Positions 17,886 to 26,193 of a stretch of 64,000 nt of DNA are shown here, piece by piece (position 1 is the first letter of the stretch; each line of letters starts with the position of its first letter). Location: contig NZ_JACSNP010000008.1 of the NCBI RefSeq assembly GCF_016900045.1, forward strand, positions 1 to 64,000, given 5' to 3'. A program made the position numbers and the translations under genes. Below the pieces are notes generated by a model. The model ran no database searches, was not told the origin of the DNA, and worked only from the letters and a program-made list of their open reading frames with translations. This DNA is from Fusobacterium mortiferum. Its GTDB lineage: Bacteria; Fusobacteriota; Fusobacteriia; Fusobacteriales; Fusobacteriaceae.

Positions 17886-18305
17886 ATGAAAAAACTTATA
17901 ATTATGTCTATGTTAGCAATAGGAAGTATTGCACAAGCTAGTTGGTGGGGAGAATTAAGTGGAGGAACGAGAGCAGCTATCATAGGTGGTTCAGCTCTTA
18001 TATTAAATAACTCTTATCAAAATAGTGAACTAAAACATCAAAGAGATTTGGATAATTTAGATACTCAAATAAGAAGAGATTATGAGAGACAAGCAGTAAT
18101 TGAAAATGCAAATAGAAAATATAGTGGTTCAGGAGTGCCAGCTAGATTGAAATATCCTACAGCTAATAACTATAGTGGACAAGGGTTTGAAAGAGAGATG
18201 AGAAGACCAGCTCCTCCACAACAGAGAGGAAAAATAATTTTTGCTGATGATAGAACTCAAATTATAGAATTATCAGATGGAACAAGAATAACATTAACAC
18301 AATAA
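17886..18305 (+). CDS. Small exported protein, unknown function
   Basis: A 139-residue protein with a signal peptide (MKKLIIMSMLAIGSIAQA, cleavage before Ser-Trp-Trp), a Gly/Ala-rich hydrophobic patch (AAIIGGSALIL), a charged helical part, a Pro-rich stretch and a C-terminal beta-like end (QIIELSDGTRITLTQ). No lipobox is present. It starts 3 bases after hydF with GGAGGG inside the hydF end, so it is co-translated, but nothing suggests a role in hydrogenase maturation. I do not recognise a family. Confidence 0.7.
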   Translation: MKKLIIMSMLAIGSIAQASWWGELSGGTRAAIIGGSALILNNSYQNSELKHQRDLDNLDTQIRRDYERQAVIENANRKYSGSGVPARLKYPTANNYSGQGFEREMRRPAPPQQRGKIIFADDRTQIIELSDGTRITLTQ

Positions 18306-18334
18306 TAAAGTTAAAATTTAGTTTAAATTAAAAT

Positions 18335-18394
18335 AAAAGGAAAAAACTTCATAAGATCTTGTAAACAAGCAAAGTAAAGTTTTTTCCTTTTTTT
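18335..18394. terminator. Terminator between convergent genes
   Basis: AAAAGGAAAAAACTT (18335-18349) pairs with AAGTTTTTTCCTTTT (18377-18391), followed by more T. It can end the recR-hydF unit and, in reverse, the alanine symporter gene. Confidence 0.85.
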
Positions 18395-18428
18395 CTTTTA
18401 TAAAATTTTATTCATAAAATATAAGTAA

Positions 18429-19829
18429 TTAATCTTCCCAACATTCAACATTTTTAAGTCCAGGAATAGATGATTTTCTAAATTGTGGATTTAATCCCTT
18501 ACGTTTTTGAGAGATATAATCTTTTAAGGCTGCTATTGCAAACTTTCCTAAAAGTCCAATAGCTATTAGATTTATAATTGCCATTATTCCCATAAATAAA
18601 TCTGCCATATCCCATACCACTTGTATTTTAGCTAAACTACCAAACATAACCATTCCTACAACAAAGGCTCTATATATATTTAATGTAATCTTACTTCCAT
18701 TTAAAAATTCTATATTAGCTTCTCCATAATAATAGTTTCCTATTACAGATGAGAAAGCAAACATAAATATACAGATTGCTATAAAGATAGATCCCCAGCT
18801 ACCAACTTGAGAAACAAGAGCATCTTGAGTAAGTTGTATTCCATCTGAAACTCCCTTAAAACTTTCACCAGAGATAAGAATTATGAAAGCAGTTGCAGAA
18901 CAGATTAATAAAGTATCTGTAAATACTCCCAGAGTTTGAATTAATCCTTGTTTAACAGGGTGAGATACATTAGCAGTTGCTGCGGCATTAGGAGCACTTC
19001 CCATACCAGCTTCATTAGAGAATAACCCTCTTTTAACACCTTGCATGACTATAGTTCCAACTCCTCCTCCAATAGCTTGATTAAATCCAAATGCTCCTTC
19101 TATTATTTGTCCAAATACATGTGGAATCATACCAATATTTTTAACTATTACAAATAATGCTATTAAAACATAGGCTACAGCCATTATTGGAACTATGTAT
19201 TCAACAAACTTTGCAATTCTTTTAACTCCACCAAATATTATAATCGCTGTCATAATAGATAAAACTATACCTAAAGCTCCTCTATTTACAGAAAATGCTT
19301 TTTCAAAAGCTAGTGTTATAGTATTTGCTTGTACAGAGTTAAAAATTAGCCCGAAAACTATTGAGATAATTATAGAGAATAAAATTCCCATCCATTTTTG
19401 TCCTAAGGCTTTTTCCATATAGTAAGCAGGACCACCTCTAAAATGATCTCCTTCTCTTTCTTTGTAAATTTGTGCAAGAGTACTTTCAACAAAACTAGAA
19501 CTTGCTCCAATAATTGCCATAACCCACATCCAAAATACTGCTCCAGGTCCTCCGATTGATATAGCTATTGCTACCCCAGCTAGATTTCCTGTCCCAACTC
19601 TTGAAGCTGTTGAGATACAAAATGCCTGAAATGATGATATTCCATTATGACCTTTTCTCCCTTTTATTGCTCCCTCTCCTAGCAATAAAAACATCTCTTT
19701 TAACATTCTAAATTGAACAAATCCTGTTCTAACGGTAAAATAAATCCCCAATCCAACTAATATTACAATCAATACATAAGACCATAAAAAATCATTAAGT
19801 CCATAAAAAAAATTTAAAATAAAATCCAC
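18429..19829 (-). CDS. Sodium:alanine/glycine symporter, AGCS family
   Basis: A 466-residue inner-membrane transporter with about ten to eleven membrane segments. It has the AGCS hallmarks: YFTVRTGFVQFR near the start, GTGNLAGVAIAISIGGPGA and FSNEAGMGSAPNAAA. It imports alanine or glycine with sodium. It has a strong GGAGGAG site and its own promoter (19873-19901). It is likely to feed amino-acid fermentation. Confidence 0.93.
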   Translation of the reverse strand: MDFILNFFYGLNDFLWSYVLIVILVGLGIYFTVRTGFVQFRMLKEMFLLLGEGAIKGRKGHNGISSFQAFCISTASRVGTGNLAGVAIAISIGGPGAVFWMWVMAIIGASSSFVESTLAQIYKEREGDHFRGGPAYYMEKALGQKWMGILFSIIISIVFGLIFNSVQANTITLAFEKAFSVNRGALGIVLSIMTAIIIFGGVKRIAKFVEYIVPIMAVAYVLIALFVIVKNIGMIPHVFGQIIEGAFGFNQAIGGGVGTIVMQGVKRGLFSNEAGMGSAPNAAATANVSHPVKQGLIQTLGVFTDTLLICSATAFIILISGESFKGVSDGIQLTQDALVSQVGSWGSIFIAICIFMFAFSSVIGNYYYGEANIEFLNGSKITLNIYRAFVVGMVMFGSLAKIQVVWDMADLFMGIMAIINLIAIGLLGKFAIAALKDYISQKRKGLNPQFRKSSIPGLKNVECWED

Positions 19830-19872
19830 TACTCTCCTCCTATGTTTTAATACAAAAAAATTTATTACAGAT

Positions 19873-19901
19873 ATAATAAACTATTAGTCAATTTATGTCA
19901 A
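19873..19901 (-). promoter_or_regulatory. Promoter for the alanine symporter
   Basis: On the minus strand TTGACA (19896-19901), a 17-base spacer, TATTAT (19873-19878), about 45 bases before the start codon. The rest of the 19830-20172 gap is AT-rich with no coding potential seen apart from the hydrogenase terminator. Confidence 0.8.
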
Positions 19902-20090
19902 TGATTTTTATTAATATTTTAGCTATATAATCATATAAATTTTATATAGTCACTATTATATGTTTACTATAACATTTTTATGTTAACTTTTTTAGTAAAT
20001 TTATTTTTATATAAATATAATTTCACTGTATTTTGTTTCAAATATAGAACTTTTATATAAGAGGTAAGATAAAAAATTAAGCCATAAAAT

Positions 20091-20157
20091 AAAAAAGGAA
20101 AAAGTCCACCGTAACAACTAATACACTAGTATCAATTATTATAGGCAAACTTTCTCC
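20091..20157 (-). terminator. Likely terminator of the hydrogenase gene
   Basis: Read on the minus strand, GGAGAAAGT (20149-20157) can pair with ACTTTTTCC (20097-20105), with one G-U, and is followed by a T-run. The loop is long (over 40 bases), so confidence is moderate. Confidence 0.5.
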
Positions 20158-20172
20158 TTCTATTTAATTAAA

Positions 20173-22101
20173 TTATTTTATTTTTGGGAAGTATTTTGTA
20201 TGTAATAATTCATGTGCCTTATGGCTTAATGGATAATCTAAGTATTTATCATACATAGCTTTTACAAATGGATTTTCGTGAGATCTTCTTATTTCTAAGT
20301 TTCTATCTATCTCGTTTAATCCTTCTGCTCTCTTTTCTAGAGCTATTTGCTTTTTCAGTGCTTTCGGCTGTCCTCCACCACCGATACATCCACCTTTACA
20401 TGCCATGATTTCAATAGCGTGGAAGAACTCTTCCCCTGCTCTTATCTTATCTAGCATTTTTGCTGCCTCTTCTAATCCATGAGCAACTCCAATTCTAAGT
20501 TCAATATGACCTATTGTTAACTCAGCAACTCTGAATCCGTCCCAACCTCTTAATTCAGTAAAGTCTATATTATCTAAATGACTTCCTGTAATCATTTCAA
20601 CAGTTGTTCTAGTAGCAGCTTCAATAACTCCTCCTGTTCTTCCGAAGATTATTCCTGCTCCAGAGTATTGTCCTAATGGATTATCAAATTCCATCTCTTC
20701 AACATCATTTAGGTCAATTCCAGATTCTTTGAATATTTTTATTAACTCTCTTGTAGAGATTACATAGTCAGTATCATAGTTATCTCCTCTTGAGAACTCA
20801 GGTCTAGCTGCCTCATATTTTTTAGCAAGACATGGCATAATTGCAACTGAAGCTATCTCTTCTCTTCTATATCCTTGCTCTTTAGCCCAGATATCCTTTG
20901 CTATTGTTGAGAATATCTCCATAGGTGATTTAGCTGTAGATGGTACGTCCATCATATCTGGATAGTTTTGCTCTATGAATTTTACCCAAGCTGGACAACA
21001 TGAAGTTAGTATTGGAAGTTTTACTGTATCATCTCCATTATAATATCTTTCTAATCTTTCTTGGAATTCAGCAGCTTCTTCCATTACTGTCATATCAGCA
21101 GCCCAACTTGTATCAAATACATAATCTACTCCTAATTTTTTAAGAGCTCCTACTAATTTTTTCTCAACGTTTGTTCCTGGCTCAAATCCAAAAGCCTCTC
21201 CTATTGCAACTCTAACAGCTGGTGCTACTTGAACAACAACTTTTTTATTTGGAGTTGCTAAATCTCTTAATAGATTTAACGTGTGGTCCCCTTCAAATAT
21301 AGCTCCTACTGGACATGCAGCAACACATTGTCCACAGTGAGTACATCTGTCATTATCTATTGTGTGTTTCTCTTTTAATTTTCCATCTATACATTTTACT
21401 GGACACACTCTTGCACAAGCTGTACATCCAATACATTTATCTGTAATTCTAAATTTTAATAGGTGGATACACTCTCCAGCTGGACATCTATGCTCTTCGA
21501 TATGCTCCTCTATTTCACCATAAAATTGCTCTATACTTTCTAAAATTAAATTATGTTTTTGATTTAATTTTGTTTTAATTGTTTCTGATAGATATCTTAA
21601 TAGGTAAACATCTCTCATTGTAGCTTTACCTTTAGAAATTCTATCTAATATTCTCCAAATTCTCTCTATCTCATTTTCTACTTGGAAATATTGCTCATAT
21701 TCACTATTTTTTACTTTTCCGATTAAGAATTCTATATAGAATTTAGCAAAAGTTATTATACAATCCTCTTCTGATAAGATAATTATATTTTTTTCTACTC
21801 CCTCTGGGAAAAGAGAAAAGTCTATAACCTTATCTAAACTTCCAGCTGTTAAAAATCCTCCAAATGGAAGTCCGAATTGAGCAGCTTTAAAATTCTTTTT
21901 ATTTTTTATTCCTCCAACTAACTCAATAACATCTCTTAAAGTTGAATTTTCTGGAATTTCAATAGTTGCTGGGTTGTTTACCCTTCCTGCTATTGTTACT
22001 AATTTTTCATTGTTTTGCTCTCCAACTTTTTCCTCTAAATCTTCTACTACTGAGAAAACTGAACCATATGAACTTTGAAGAATGAATCCTTTATCTGACA
22101 T
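20173..22101 (-). CDS. [FeFe] hydrogenase with a NuoF-derived N-terminal region
   Basis: A 642-residue catalytic hydrogenase. The H-cluster domain has all three motifs: TSCCPAW (Cys368/Cys369), MPCLAKKYE (Cys424) and MACKGGCIGGGGQP (Cys568, Cys572). Before it lie two [4Fe-4S] ferredoxin motifs (Cys223-Cys233 and Cys253-Cys263 regions) and a CPAGEC segment. Residues 1-200 look like the C-terminal half of NuoF/HydB: an SLBB domain (VTIAGRVNNP...) and the helical region that normally binds a [4Fe-4S] cluster, but here with none of its four ligand cysteines. It would exchange electrons between ferredoxin and protons. SLBB-containing hydrogenases are known; the partner subunits, if any, are not adjacent. 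Its promoter is at 22185-22213. Confidence 0.93.
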   Translation of the reverse strand: MSDKGFILQSSYGSVFSVVEDLEEKVGEQNNEKLVTIAGRVNNPATIEIPENSTLRDVIELVGGIKNKKNFKAAQFGLPFGGFLTAGSLDKVIDFSLFPEGVEKNIIILSEEDCIITFAKFYIEFLIGKVKNSEYEQYFQVENEIERIWRILDRISKGKATMRDVYLLRYLSETIKTKLNQKHNLILESIEQFYGEIEEHIEEHRCPAGECIHLLKFRITDKCIGCTACARVCPVKCIDGKLKEKHTIDNDRCTHCGQCVAACPVGAIFEGDHTLNLLRDLATPNKKVVVQVAPAVRVAIGEAFGFEPGTNVEKKLVGALKKLGVDYVFDTSWAADMTVMEEAAEFQERLERYYNGDDTVKLPILTSCCPAWVKFIEQNYPDMMDVPSTAKSPMEIFSTIAKDIWAKEQGYRREEIASVAIMPCLAKKYEAARPEFSRGDNYDTDYVISTRELIKIFKESGIDLNDVEEMEFDNPLGQYSGAGIIFGRTGGVIEAATRTTVEMITGSHLDNIDFTELRGWDGFRVAELTIGHIELRIGVAHGLEEAAKMLDKIRAGEEFFHAIEIMACKGGCIGGGGQPKALKKQIALEKRAEGLNEIDRNLEIRRSHENPFVKAMYDKYLDYPLSHKAHELLHTKYFPKIK

Positions 22102-22184
22102 CTGTCCTCCTATTTTAGCTTCATTTAAAAATCACTTAAATTTTGTAAAATATTACTTTACTTTTCTATCTTAATACTGTTATT

Positions 22185-22213
22185 ATTGTAACTAATATTA
22201 CATAAAATTTCAA
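22185..22213 (-). promoter_or_regulatory. Promoter for the [FeFe] hydrogenase
   Basis: Minus strand TTGAAA (22208-22213), 17 bases, TACAAT (22185-22190), leaving an untranslated leader of about 75 bases. Confidence 0.7.
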
Positions 22214-22263
22214 GTGTTTTTTTTATATTTTACATATACTGAACAATATTTTTTCATTAAATC

Positions 22264-22293
22264 AAAAAAATGACCCACATATCTATGAGTCAT
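22264..22293 (-). terminator. Terminator of the DUF1456 unit
   Basis: On the minus strand ATGACTCA (22286-22293) pairs with TGGGTCAT (22270-22277) and is followed by seven T. Confidence 0.8.
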
Positions 22294-22300
22294 TACTTTT

Positions 22301-22504
22301 TTAAAACACATTTTGAAATAAGACTGTTAAAAAGGAAACAATAAAAATCTTTATCATTAAAATTCTTTGATAAAGTGGCATCTTTAATGTTAAAACATAG
22401 TGCTTTAGAGTTACATATCCTCTATATTTTTTCTGTCCATTTAAAAACATAAAAACCTCAAAAGTTATTACTAACAATATGTTAAAAATTAAAGTTCTTG
22501 CCAT
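22301..22504 (-). CDS. Small membrane protein, unknown function
   Basis: A 67-residue protein with two hydrophobic segments (about 5-20 and 47-63) joined by a basic loop. The ATG has a GGAGGG site at good spacing, and the gene lies 14 bases after the DUF1456 gene and just before a terminator, which supports it being real. I do not recognise a family. Confidence 0.6.
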   Translation of the reverse strand: MARTLIFNILLVITFEVFMFLNGQKKYRGYVTLKHYVLTLKMPLYQRILMIKIFIVSFLTVLFQNVF

Positions 22505-22518
22505 CTTTCCCTCCTATA

Positions 22519-22995
22519 CTATCCTCTATAATAAATAGTTAAACCTTTTAAAAAGTTTCTAATATATTTATCTCCACACTCTCTATAATTTTTGTGATCC
22601 TCTTTTCTAAAAACTGCACTTAATTCTGAAGGAGATAACTCAAGTCCCGCTAATTTAAAAATATGTAACATATCTTCACTCTTTAATGAAAGTGCTATTT
22701 TTAACTTTTTTAATATAATATTATTAATATTATTTTTAGTCATCTTTACAGGTGTATACTCTTTTCCATCTTTTGGCTCTTGCTTACCTCTTTTTAAGAT
22801 AATCAAACCATCTAGGAATGATTCTAAAGCTCTATTATTACACTTTAAAAAATCCTCTTCCCCTTCTCTTTTTAAAAGATTTAATAAATCCTCATGAGTA
22901 ATTGGATTTTCTCCATACTTAAATATATCTAGCATTGTTTTATCTTTTATATTCAGAGCATATCTAACTCTTCTTAAGATATCATTATTTGTCAT
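22519..22995 (-). CDS. DUF1456 (YehS-like) protein
   Basis: A 158-residue protein made of two copies of a ~68-residue repeat, 3-70 and 90-157, each starting Asn-Asn-x-Ile-Leu and ending Phe-Leu-x-Gly-Leu-x-Ile. This is the DUF1456 family, typified by E. coli YehS, whose function is unknown. It is cytoplasmic, has an AGGAGG site, its own promoter at 23029-23057, and is transcribed with the small membrane protein that follows. Confidence 0.85.
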   Translation of the reverse strand: MTNNDILRRVRYALNIKDKTMLDIFKYGENPITHEDLLNLLKREGEEDFLKCNNRALESFLDGLIILKRGKQEPKDGKEYTPVKMTKNNINNIILKKLKIALSLKSEDMLHIFKLAGLELSPSELSAVFRKEDHKNYRECGDKYIRNFLKGLTIYYRG

Positions 22996-23028
22996 TTTTC
23001 CTCCTAAAATATGCCATTATCTCATATA

Positions 23029-23057
23029 ATTCTACTCTATTTAATAATGATTGTCAA
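23029..23057 (-). promoter_or_regulatory. Promoter for the DUF1456 unit
   Basis: Minus strand TTGACA (23052-23057), 17 bases, TAGAAT (23029-23034). The flanks contain AATGAT-like half-sites, but not a convincing Fur box. Confidence 0.75.
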
Positions 23058-23073
23058 ATAAAATGATCATAAG

Positions 23074-23098
23074 AAAAAAAGAGGATATTTCTATCCTC
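23074..23098 (-). terminator. Terminator of the flavodiiron-tRNA-Arg transcript
   Basis: On the minus strand GAGGATA (23092-23098) pairs with TATCCTC (23081-23087) across a four-base loop and is followed by seven T, ten bases after the tRNA end. Confidence 0.85.
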
Positions 23099-23108
23099 TG
23101 ATTTACCT

Positions 23109-23185
23109 TGGTGCTCCCAGAAAGATTCGAACTCTCGACCCTCTGATCCGAAGTCAGATGCTCTATCCAGCTAAGCTATGGGAGC
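23109..23185 (-). tRNA. tRNA-Arg (anticodon UCG)
   Basis: A 77-base gene on the minus strand with encoded CCA. The acceptor stem GCTCCCA pairs with TGGGAGC; the anticodon stem TCTGA/TCAGA closes the loop CTTCGGA, giving anticodon TCG, which reads CGA arginine codons. It begins six bases after the flavodiiron protein stop, leaving no room for a separate promoter in the gap. Confidence 0.95.
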
Positions 23186-23191
23186 TATTTA

Positions 23192-24403
23192 TTACATTCT
23201 TTCAGCTATTAATTTTGCTGCCATTTCTTCAGCTATAGCTTCTAGTTTTGCAACATCTTCAGCTTTTGGAGACCCTTTCACTTCTACTGGTTCTCCTACA
23301 ACCTCTACACCATTTAAAGCATCAGCAAAAGCTTGGATTCCTCTTACTCCTCCACCGCTCCACATCATGCTTCCAAAAATTCCAACATATCTATTCTTTA
23401 ATCCATAATTTTCTAATTTGTGTAGTAATGGTTGAATTTTAGGATATACAGAGTTGTTATGTGCACAAGAACCTATAATTAATCCTTTATATTTCCAGAT
23501 TTCACTGATAATAAAACTTAAATCTGTCTTAGAAGCGTCATAGATTTTAATCTCTTTTATTCCACAACAGTTTAGTTTTCTTCCAATTATCTCAGCCATT
23601 TTAGCAGTATTTCCATACATACTTCCGTAAACTATTACTACTCCTTCTGTTTCTGGCTCTAATTTTGCCCAAGTTTCATATAATGATACAACTTTTGCAA
23701 TATCTGTTCTCCATATTAATCCGTGAGATGGGCAGATGAATTTTATCTCTAATCCACCTAGTTTTTTAATAGCATTTACAACTTGAGGACCATATTTTCC
23801 AACTATGTTAGAATAATATCTTCTCATTTCACTTTGATAAAATTCAAAATTTACTTGATCATCAAATATTCCACCATCTAATGTTCCAAAACTTCCAAAA
23901 GCATCATTTGAGAATAATATTTTATCAGTTATATCATAAGTAACCATTGATTCTGGCCAGTGTACCATTGGCATCATAGCAAAAGTTAATTTATGAGTTC
24001 CTAAATCAAGAATATCTCCCTCTTTAATAGTTACAAAGTGTTCTACTGGGAAATCAGGTGTGAAAGCTTGTAACATTCCTAGTGTTTTAGCATTTCCTAC
24101 GATTTTAACTTCTGGAAATAATCTGATAACTTCTTTTAGTCCACTTGAATGGTCTGGCTCAACGTGGTTTACAACTATATAATCTAATTTTCTTCCTTTT
24201 AAACATTCAACTATTTTATCTAAAAATGTTGAAGCACTTCCTAATTCAACTGCATCAATTACACAAGTCTTCTCATCATCGATGAAGTAAGAGTTGTAAG
24301 TTACCCCATAAGGTAGAGGCATATAGTTTTCAAATCTTTCTGTTTTTCTGTCGTTAACACCTATCCAAGTTACACTATTTGTAATCTCTGTACAAAAATA
24401 CAT
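23192..24403 (-). CDS. Flavodiiron protein (FprA-type oxygen/NO reductase)
   Basis: A 403-residue flavodiiron protein. The metallo-beta-lactamase-like half has the diiron ligands His80, Glu82, Asp84 and His85 (HVEPDH), later His (MVHWPES), Asp (FSNDAFG) and His (CPSHGLIW). The flavodoxin half starts about residue 255 and has the FMN loop GSMYGNTAKM. No rubredoxin or reductase domain is fused, so it is the core two-domain type. It reduces oxygen to water, or nitric oxide to nitrous oxide, and protects oxygen-sensitive enzymes such as the hydrogenase and NrdD encoded nearby. It has a strong AGGAGG site and is followed at once by tRNA-Arg. Confidence 0.95.
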   Translation of the reverse strand: MYFCTEITNSVTWIGVNDRKTERFENYMPLPYGVTYNSYFIDDEKTCVIDAVELGSASTFLDKIVECLKGRKLDYIVVNHVEPDHSSGLKEVIRLFPEVKIVGNAKTLGMLQAFTPDFPVEHFVTIKEGDILDLGTHKLTFAMMPMVHWPESMVTYDITDKILFSNDAFGSFGTLDGGIFDDQVNFEFYQSEMRRYYSNIVGKYGPQVVNAIKKLGGLEIKFICPSHGLIWRTDIAKVVSLYETWAKLEPETEGVVIVYGSMYGNTAKMAEIIGRKLNCCGIKEIKIYDASKTDLSFIISEIWKYKGLIIGSCAHNNSVYPKIQPLLHKLENYGLKNRYVGIFGSMMWSGGGVRGIQAFADALNGVEVVGEPVEVKGSPKAEDVAKLEAIAEEMAAKLIAERM

Positions 24404-24505
24404 TTTTTCCTCCTAAAATTTTAATTTTTTTATATATGTTTTACCTTGTTTTCATACATTTCTACACAAATTTAAAAAATTAAATCTAACTTAACACTTT
24501 TTTAT

Positions 24506-24534
24506 ATTATAATAGAATTATCAAATTTTTTCAA
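24506..24534 (-). promoter_or_regulatory. Promoter for the flavodiiron gene
   Basis: Minus strand TTGAAA (24529-24534), 17 bases, TATAAT (24506-24511), with a leader of about 95 bases before the start codon. Confidence 0.7.
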
Positions 24535-24591
24535 ATTTTTTATTAAAAATTTTTTTATTTTTTAATTCTTTTTTTAATTCTGTCAAATTTA

Positions 24592-24600
24592 TGCTATAAT
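24592..24600 (+). promoter_or_regulatory. Extended -10 promoter for lgt
   Basis: TGCTATAAT (24592-24600), a TGnTATAAT extended -10, about 50 bases before the start codon. Confidence 0.65.
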
Positions 24601-24650
24601 TATATATGTTGCTTGATAGCAAAACACAATTATGACCTTGGAGGTATAAT

Positions 24651-25520
24651 ATGCACCCAGTACTTTTTTCAATAGGTGGATTTGAAATAAGATTCTACGG
24701 TTTAATGTATGCTATCTCATTCTTTTTAGGAATAGAGATTGCTAAATTTATGGCAAAGGAGAGAGGCTATGATAGTAAAATAATTGAAAATTACGCATTT
24801 ATTGCTATGATATCTGGGCTTCTTGGTGGGCGGCTTTACTATGTTATTTTTAATTGGGATTATTATTCAAAATATCCAACTGAAATTTTGGCTACATGGC
24901 ATGGTGGAATGGCAATTCATGGAGGAATTATTGGAGGAATTATTGGAACTTTCATATATGGATATATTAAAAAACTAAATCCTCTTACTTTGGGAGATTT
25001 TGCTGCTGCTCCACTTCTTTTAGGACAGGCACTTGGTAGATTTGGTAATTTTATGAATGGAGAGATTCATGGAGTTCCTGTTTTTACTCCTTGGAAGATA
25101 ATTTTTTCAATAAAGCCAGCTTTTTATGAATGGTATAATAATTATCTTACTTTAGATATTTTTGAAAAGTTAAAATATAAAGCTTTAGTTCCATGGGGTA
25201 TTGTTTTTCCAAGTACTTCCCCAGCTGGAGAAGAGTTTCCAAATATTCCTCTACATCCAGCTATGCTCTATGAATTAATATTAAATTTTCTTGGTTTCCT
25301 TTTTATATTCTTTTATTTGAGAAAAAAAAGAGATAAAGCTCCCGGATATCTTTGGTGGAATTATATTATTATTTATAGTACAATTAGAATTTTTGTAAGC
25401 TTTTTTAGAGCTGAAGATTTAATGTTGTTAGGAATGAGAGCACCTCATTTAGTTAGTCTTTTAATGATTATTTTCTCAATAATAATGATAAAAATAGGAG
25501 AAAAAAACAAAAAAAGTTAG
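24651..25520 (+). CDS. lgt: Prolipoprotein diacylglyceryl transferase
   Basis: A 289-residue polytopic inner-membrane enzyme. The family's His-Gly-Gly motif is in WHGGMAIHGG and the signature in GRFGNFMNGEIHG, followed by LHPAMLYE. It transfers diacylglycerol from phosphatidylglycerol to the lipobox cysteine, the first step in maturing lipoproteins such as those at 6343 and 10440. It has a GGAGGT site and its own promoter, and is followed by the tRNA cluster. Confidence 0.96.
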   Translation: MHPVLFSIGGFEIRFYGLMYAISFFLGIEIAKFMAKERGYDSKIIENYAFIAMISGLLGGRLYYVIFNWDYYSKYPTEILATWHGGMAIHGGIIGGIIGTFIYGYIKKLNPLTLGDFAAAPLLLGQALGRFGNFMNGEIHGVPVFTPWKIIFSIKPAFYEWYNNYLTLDIFEKLKYKALVPWGIVFPSTSPAGEEFPNIPLHPAMLYELILNFLGFLFIFFYLRKKRDKAPGYLWWNYIIIYSTIRIFVSFFRAEDLMLLGMRAPHLVSLLMIIFSIIMIKIGEKNKKS

Positions 25521-25570
25521 TGTCTTCCATATAGAATGTCAATATTTTATAAAAACAATTTATTTTTTTC

Positions 25571-25599
25571 TTGACATATTTTCATTATTATGATAATAT
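25571..25599 (+). promoter_or_regulatory. Promoter for the Gly-Ala-Met tRNA cluster
   Basis: TTGACA (25571-25576), 17 bases, TAATAT (25594-25599), 20 bases before the first tRNA: a near-consensus stable-RNA promoter. Confidence 0.85.
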
Positions 25600-25618
25600 A
25601 ATTTTCGTGATGAGCGAT

Positions 25619-25694
25619 GCGGGAATAGCTCAGTTGGGAGAGCGTCAGCCTTCCAAGCTGAATGTCGCGAATTCGACCCTCGTTTCCCGCTCCA
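25619..25694 (+). tRNA. tRNA-Gly (anticodon UCC)
   Basis: A 76-base gene with encoded CCA; acceptor stem GCGGGAA/TTCCCGC, anticodon stem TCAGC/GCTGA, loop CTTCCAA, anticodon TCC reading GGA. Confidence 0.95.
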
Positions 25695-25702
25695 TTTCAT
25701 CT

Positions 25703-25779
25703 GGGGATATAGCTCAGTTTGGGAGAGCGACGCACTTGCACTGCGTAGGTCAGCGGTTCGATCCCGCTTATCTCCACCA
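25703..25779 (+). tRNA. tRNA-Ala (anticodon UGC)
   Basis: A 77-base gene with encoded CCA; acceptor GGGGATA/TATCTCC with one G-U, anticodon stem ACGCA/TGCGT, loop CTTGCAC, anticodon TGC reading GCA. Confidence 0.95.
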
Positions 25780-25780
25780 T

Positions 25781-25857
25781 GCCTAGATAGCTCAGTTGGC
25801 TAGAGCATACGGTTCATACCCGTACGGTCGATGGTTCGAATCCATTTCTAGGCACCA
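25781..25857 (+). tRNA. tRNA-Met, elongator type (anticodon CAU)
   Basis: A 77-base gene with encoded CCA; acceptor GCCTAGA/TCTAGGC, anticodon stem TACGG/CCGTA, loop TTCATAC, anticodon CAT. The paired first base and the anticodon arm, close to the Bacillus elongator tRNA-Met, argue against the initiator. A lysidine-modified tRNA-Ile with the same anticodon is the alternative. Confidence 0.88.
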
Positions 25858-25871
25858 TCTTTTGTTTATAG

Positions 25872-25900
25872 CTCTCTTTCAGACGAAGGAGAGTTTTTTT
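25872..25900 (+). terminator. Terminator of the tRNA cluster
   Basis: CTCTCTTTC (25872-25880) pairs with GAAGGAGAG (25885-25893) with one G-U, followed by seven T. Between here and the gene at 26194 there is only AT-rich DNA and the poly-T promoter. Confidence 0.9.
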
Positions 25901-26053
25901 ATTCATGTTGATGTTTTTCAAAATGTCATATAAAATGAAAGAAAATTATTTTTATCTATCAAAATATTTATATTCAAATTTTTTTAGTAAAAAAATTAAA
26001 AAGTTAGAAAAAATTTTAGAAAAATTATATTAAAAAAATATATGTTTTGAAAC

Positions 26054-26081
26054 TTGACTTTTTTTTTTTTTTTGGTACACT
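26054..26081 (+). promoter_or_regulatory. Poly-T-spacer promoter for the orphan binding-protein gene
   Basis: TTGACT (26054-26059), 16-base spacer, TACACT (26076-26081). Almost the whole spacer is T: the run spans 26059-26073, 15 T including the last base of the -35. No hairpin precedes it, so it is not a terminator. Slippage in the run would change the spacer length and hence promoter strength. A near twin lies at 27067. Confidence 0.75.
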
Positions 26082-26193
26082 TATTTACGATGTACAAAAA
26101 ATAGTAAAAAGTTTTGAAATTGATTAAGTCTATCATAATTGTATCTTACAGTTATAAAATATATGTTATATCTAAAAATTTAAGGAGGAGAAG

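Noticed and set aside
23029-23075. Fur box near the DUF1456 promoter
   Set aside because: The AATGAT-like half-sites do not make a good 19-bp Fur palindrome, and the gene has no iron link.
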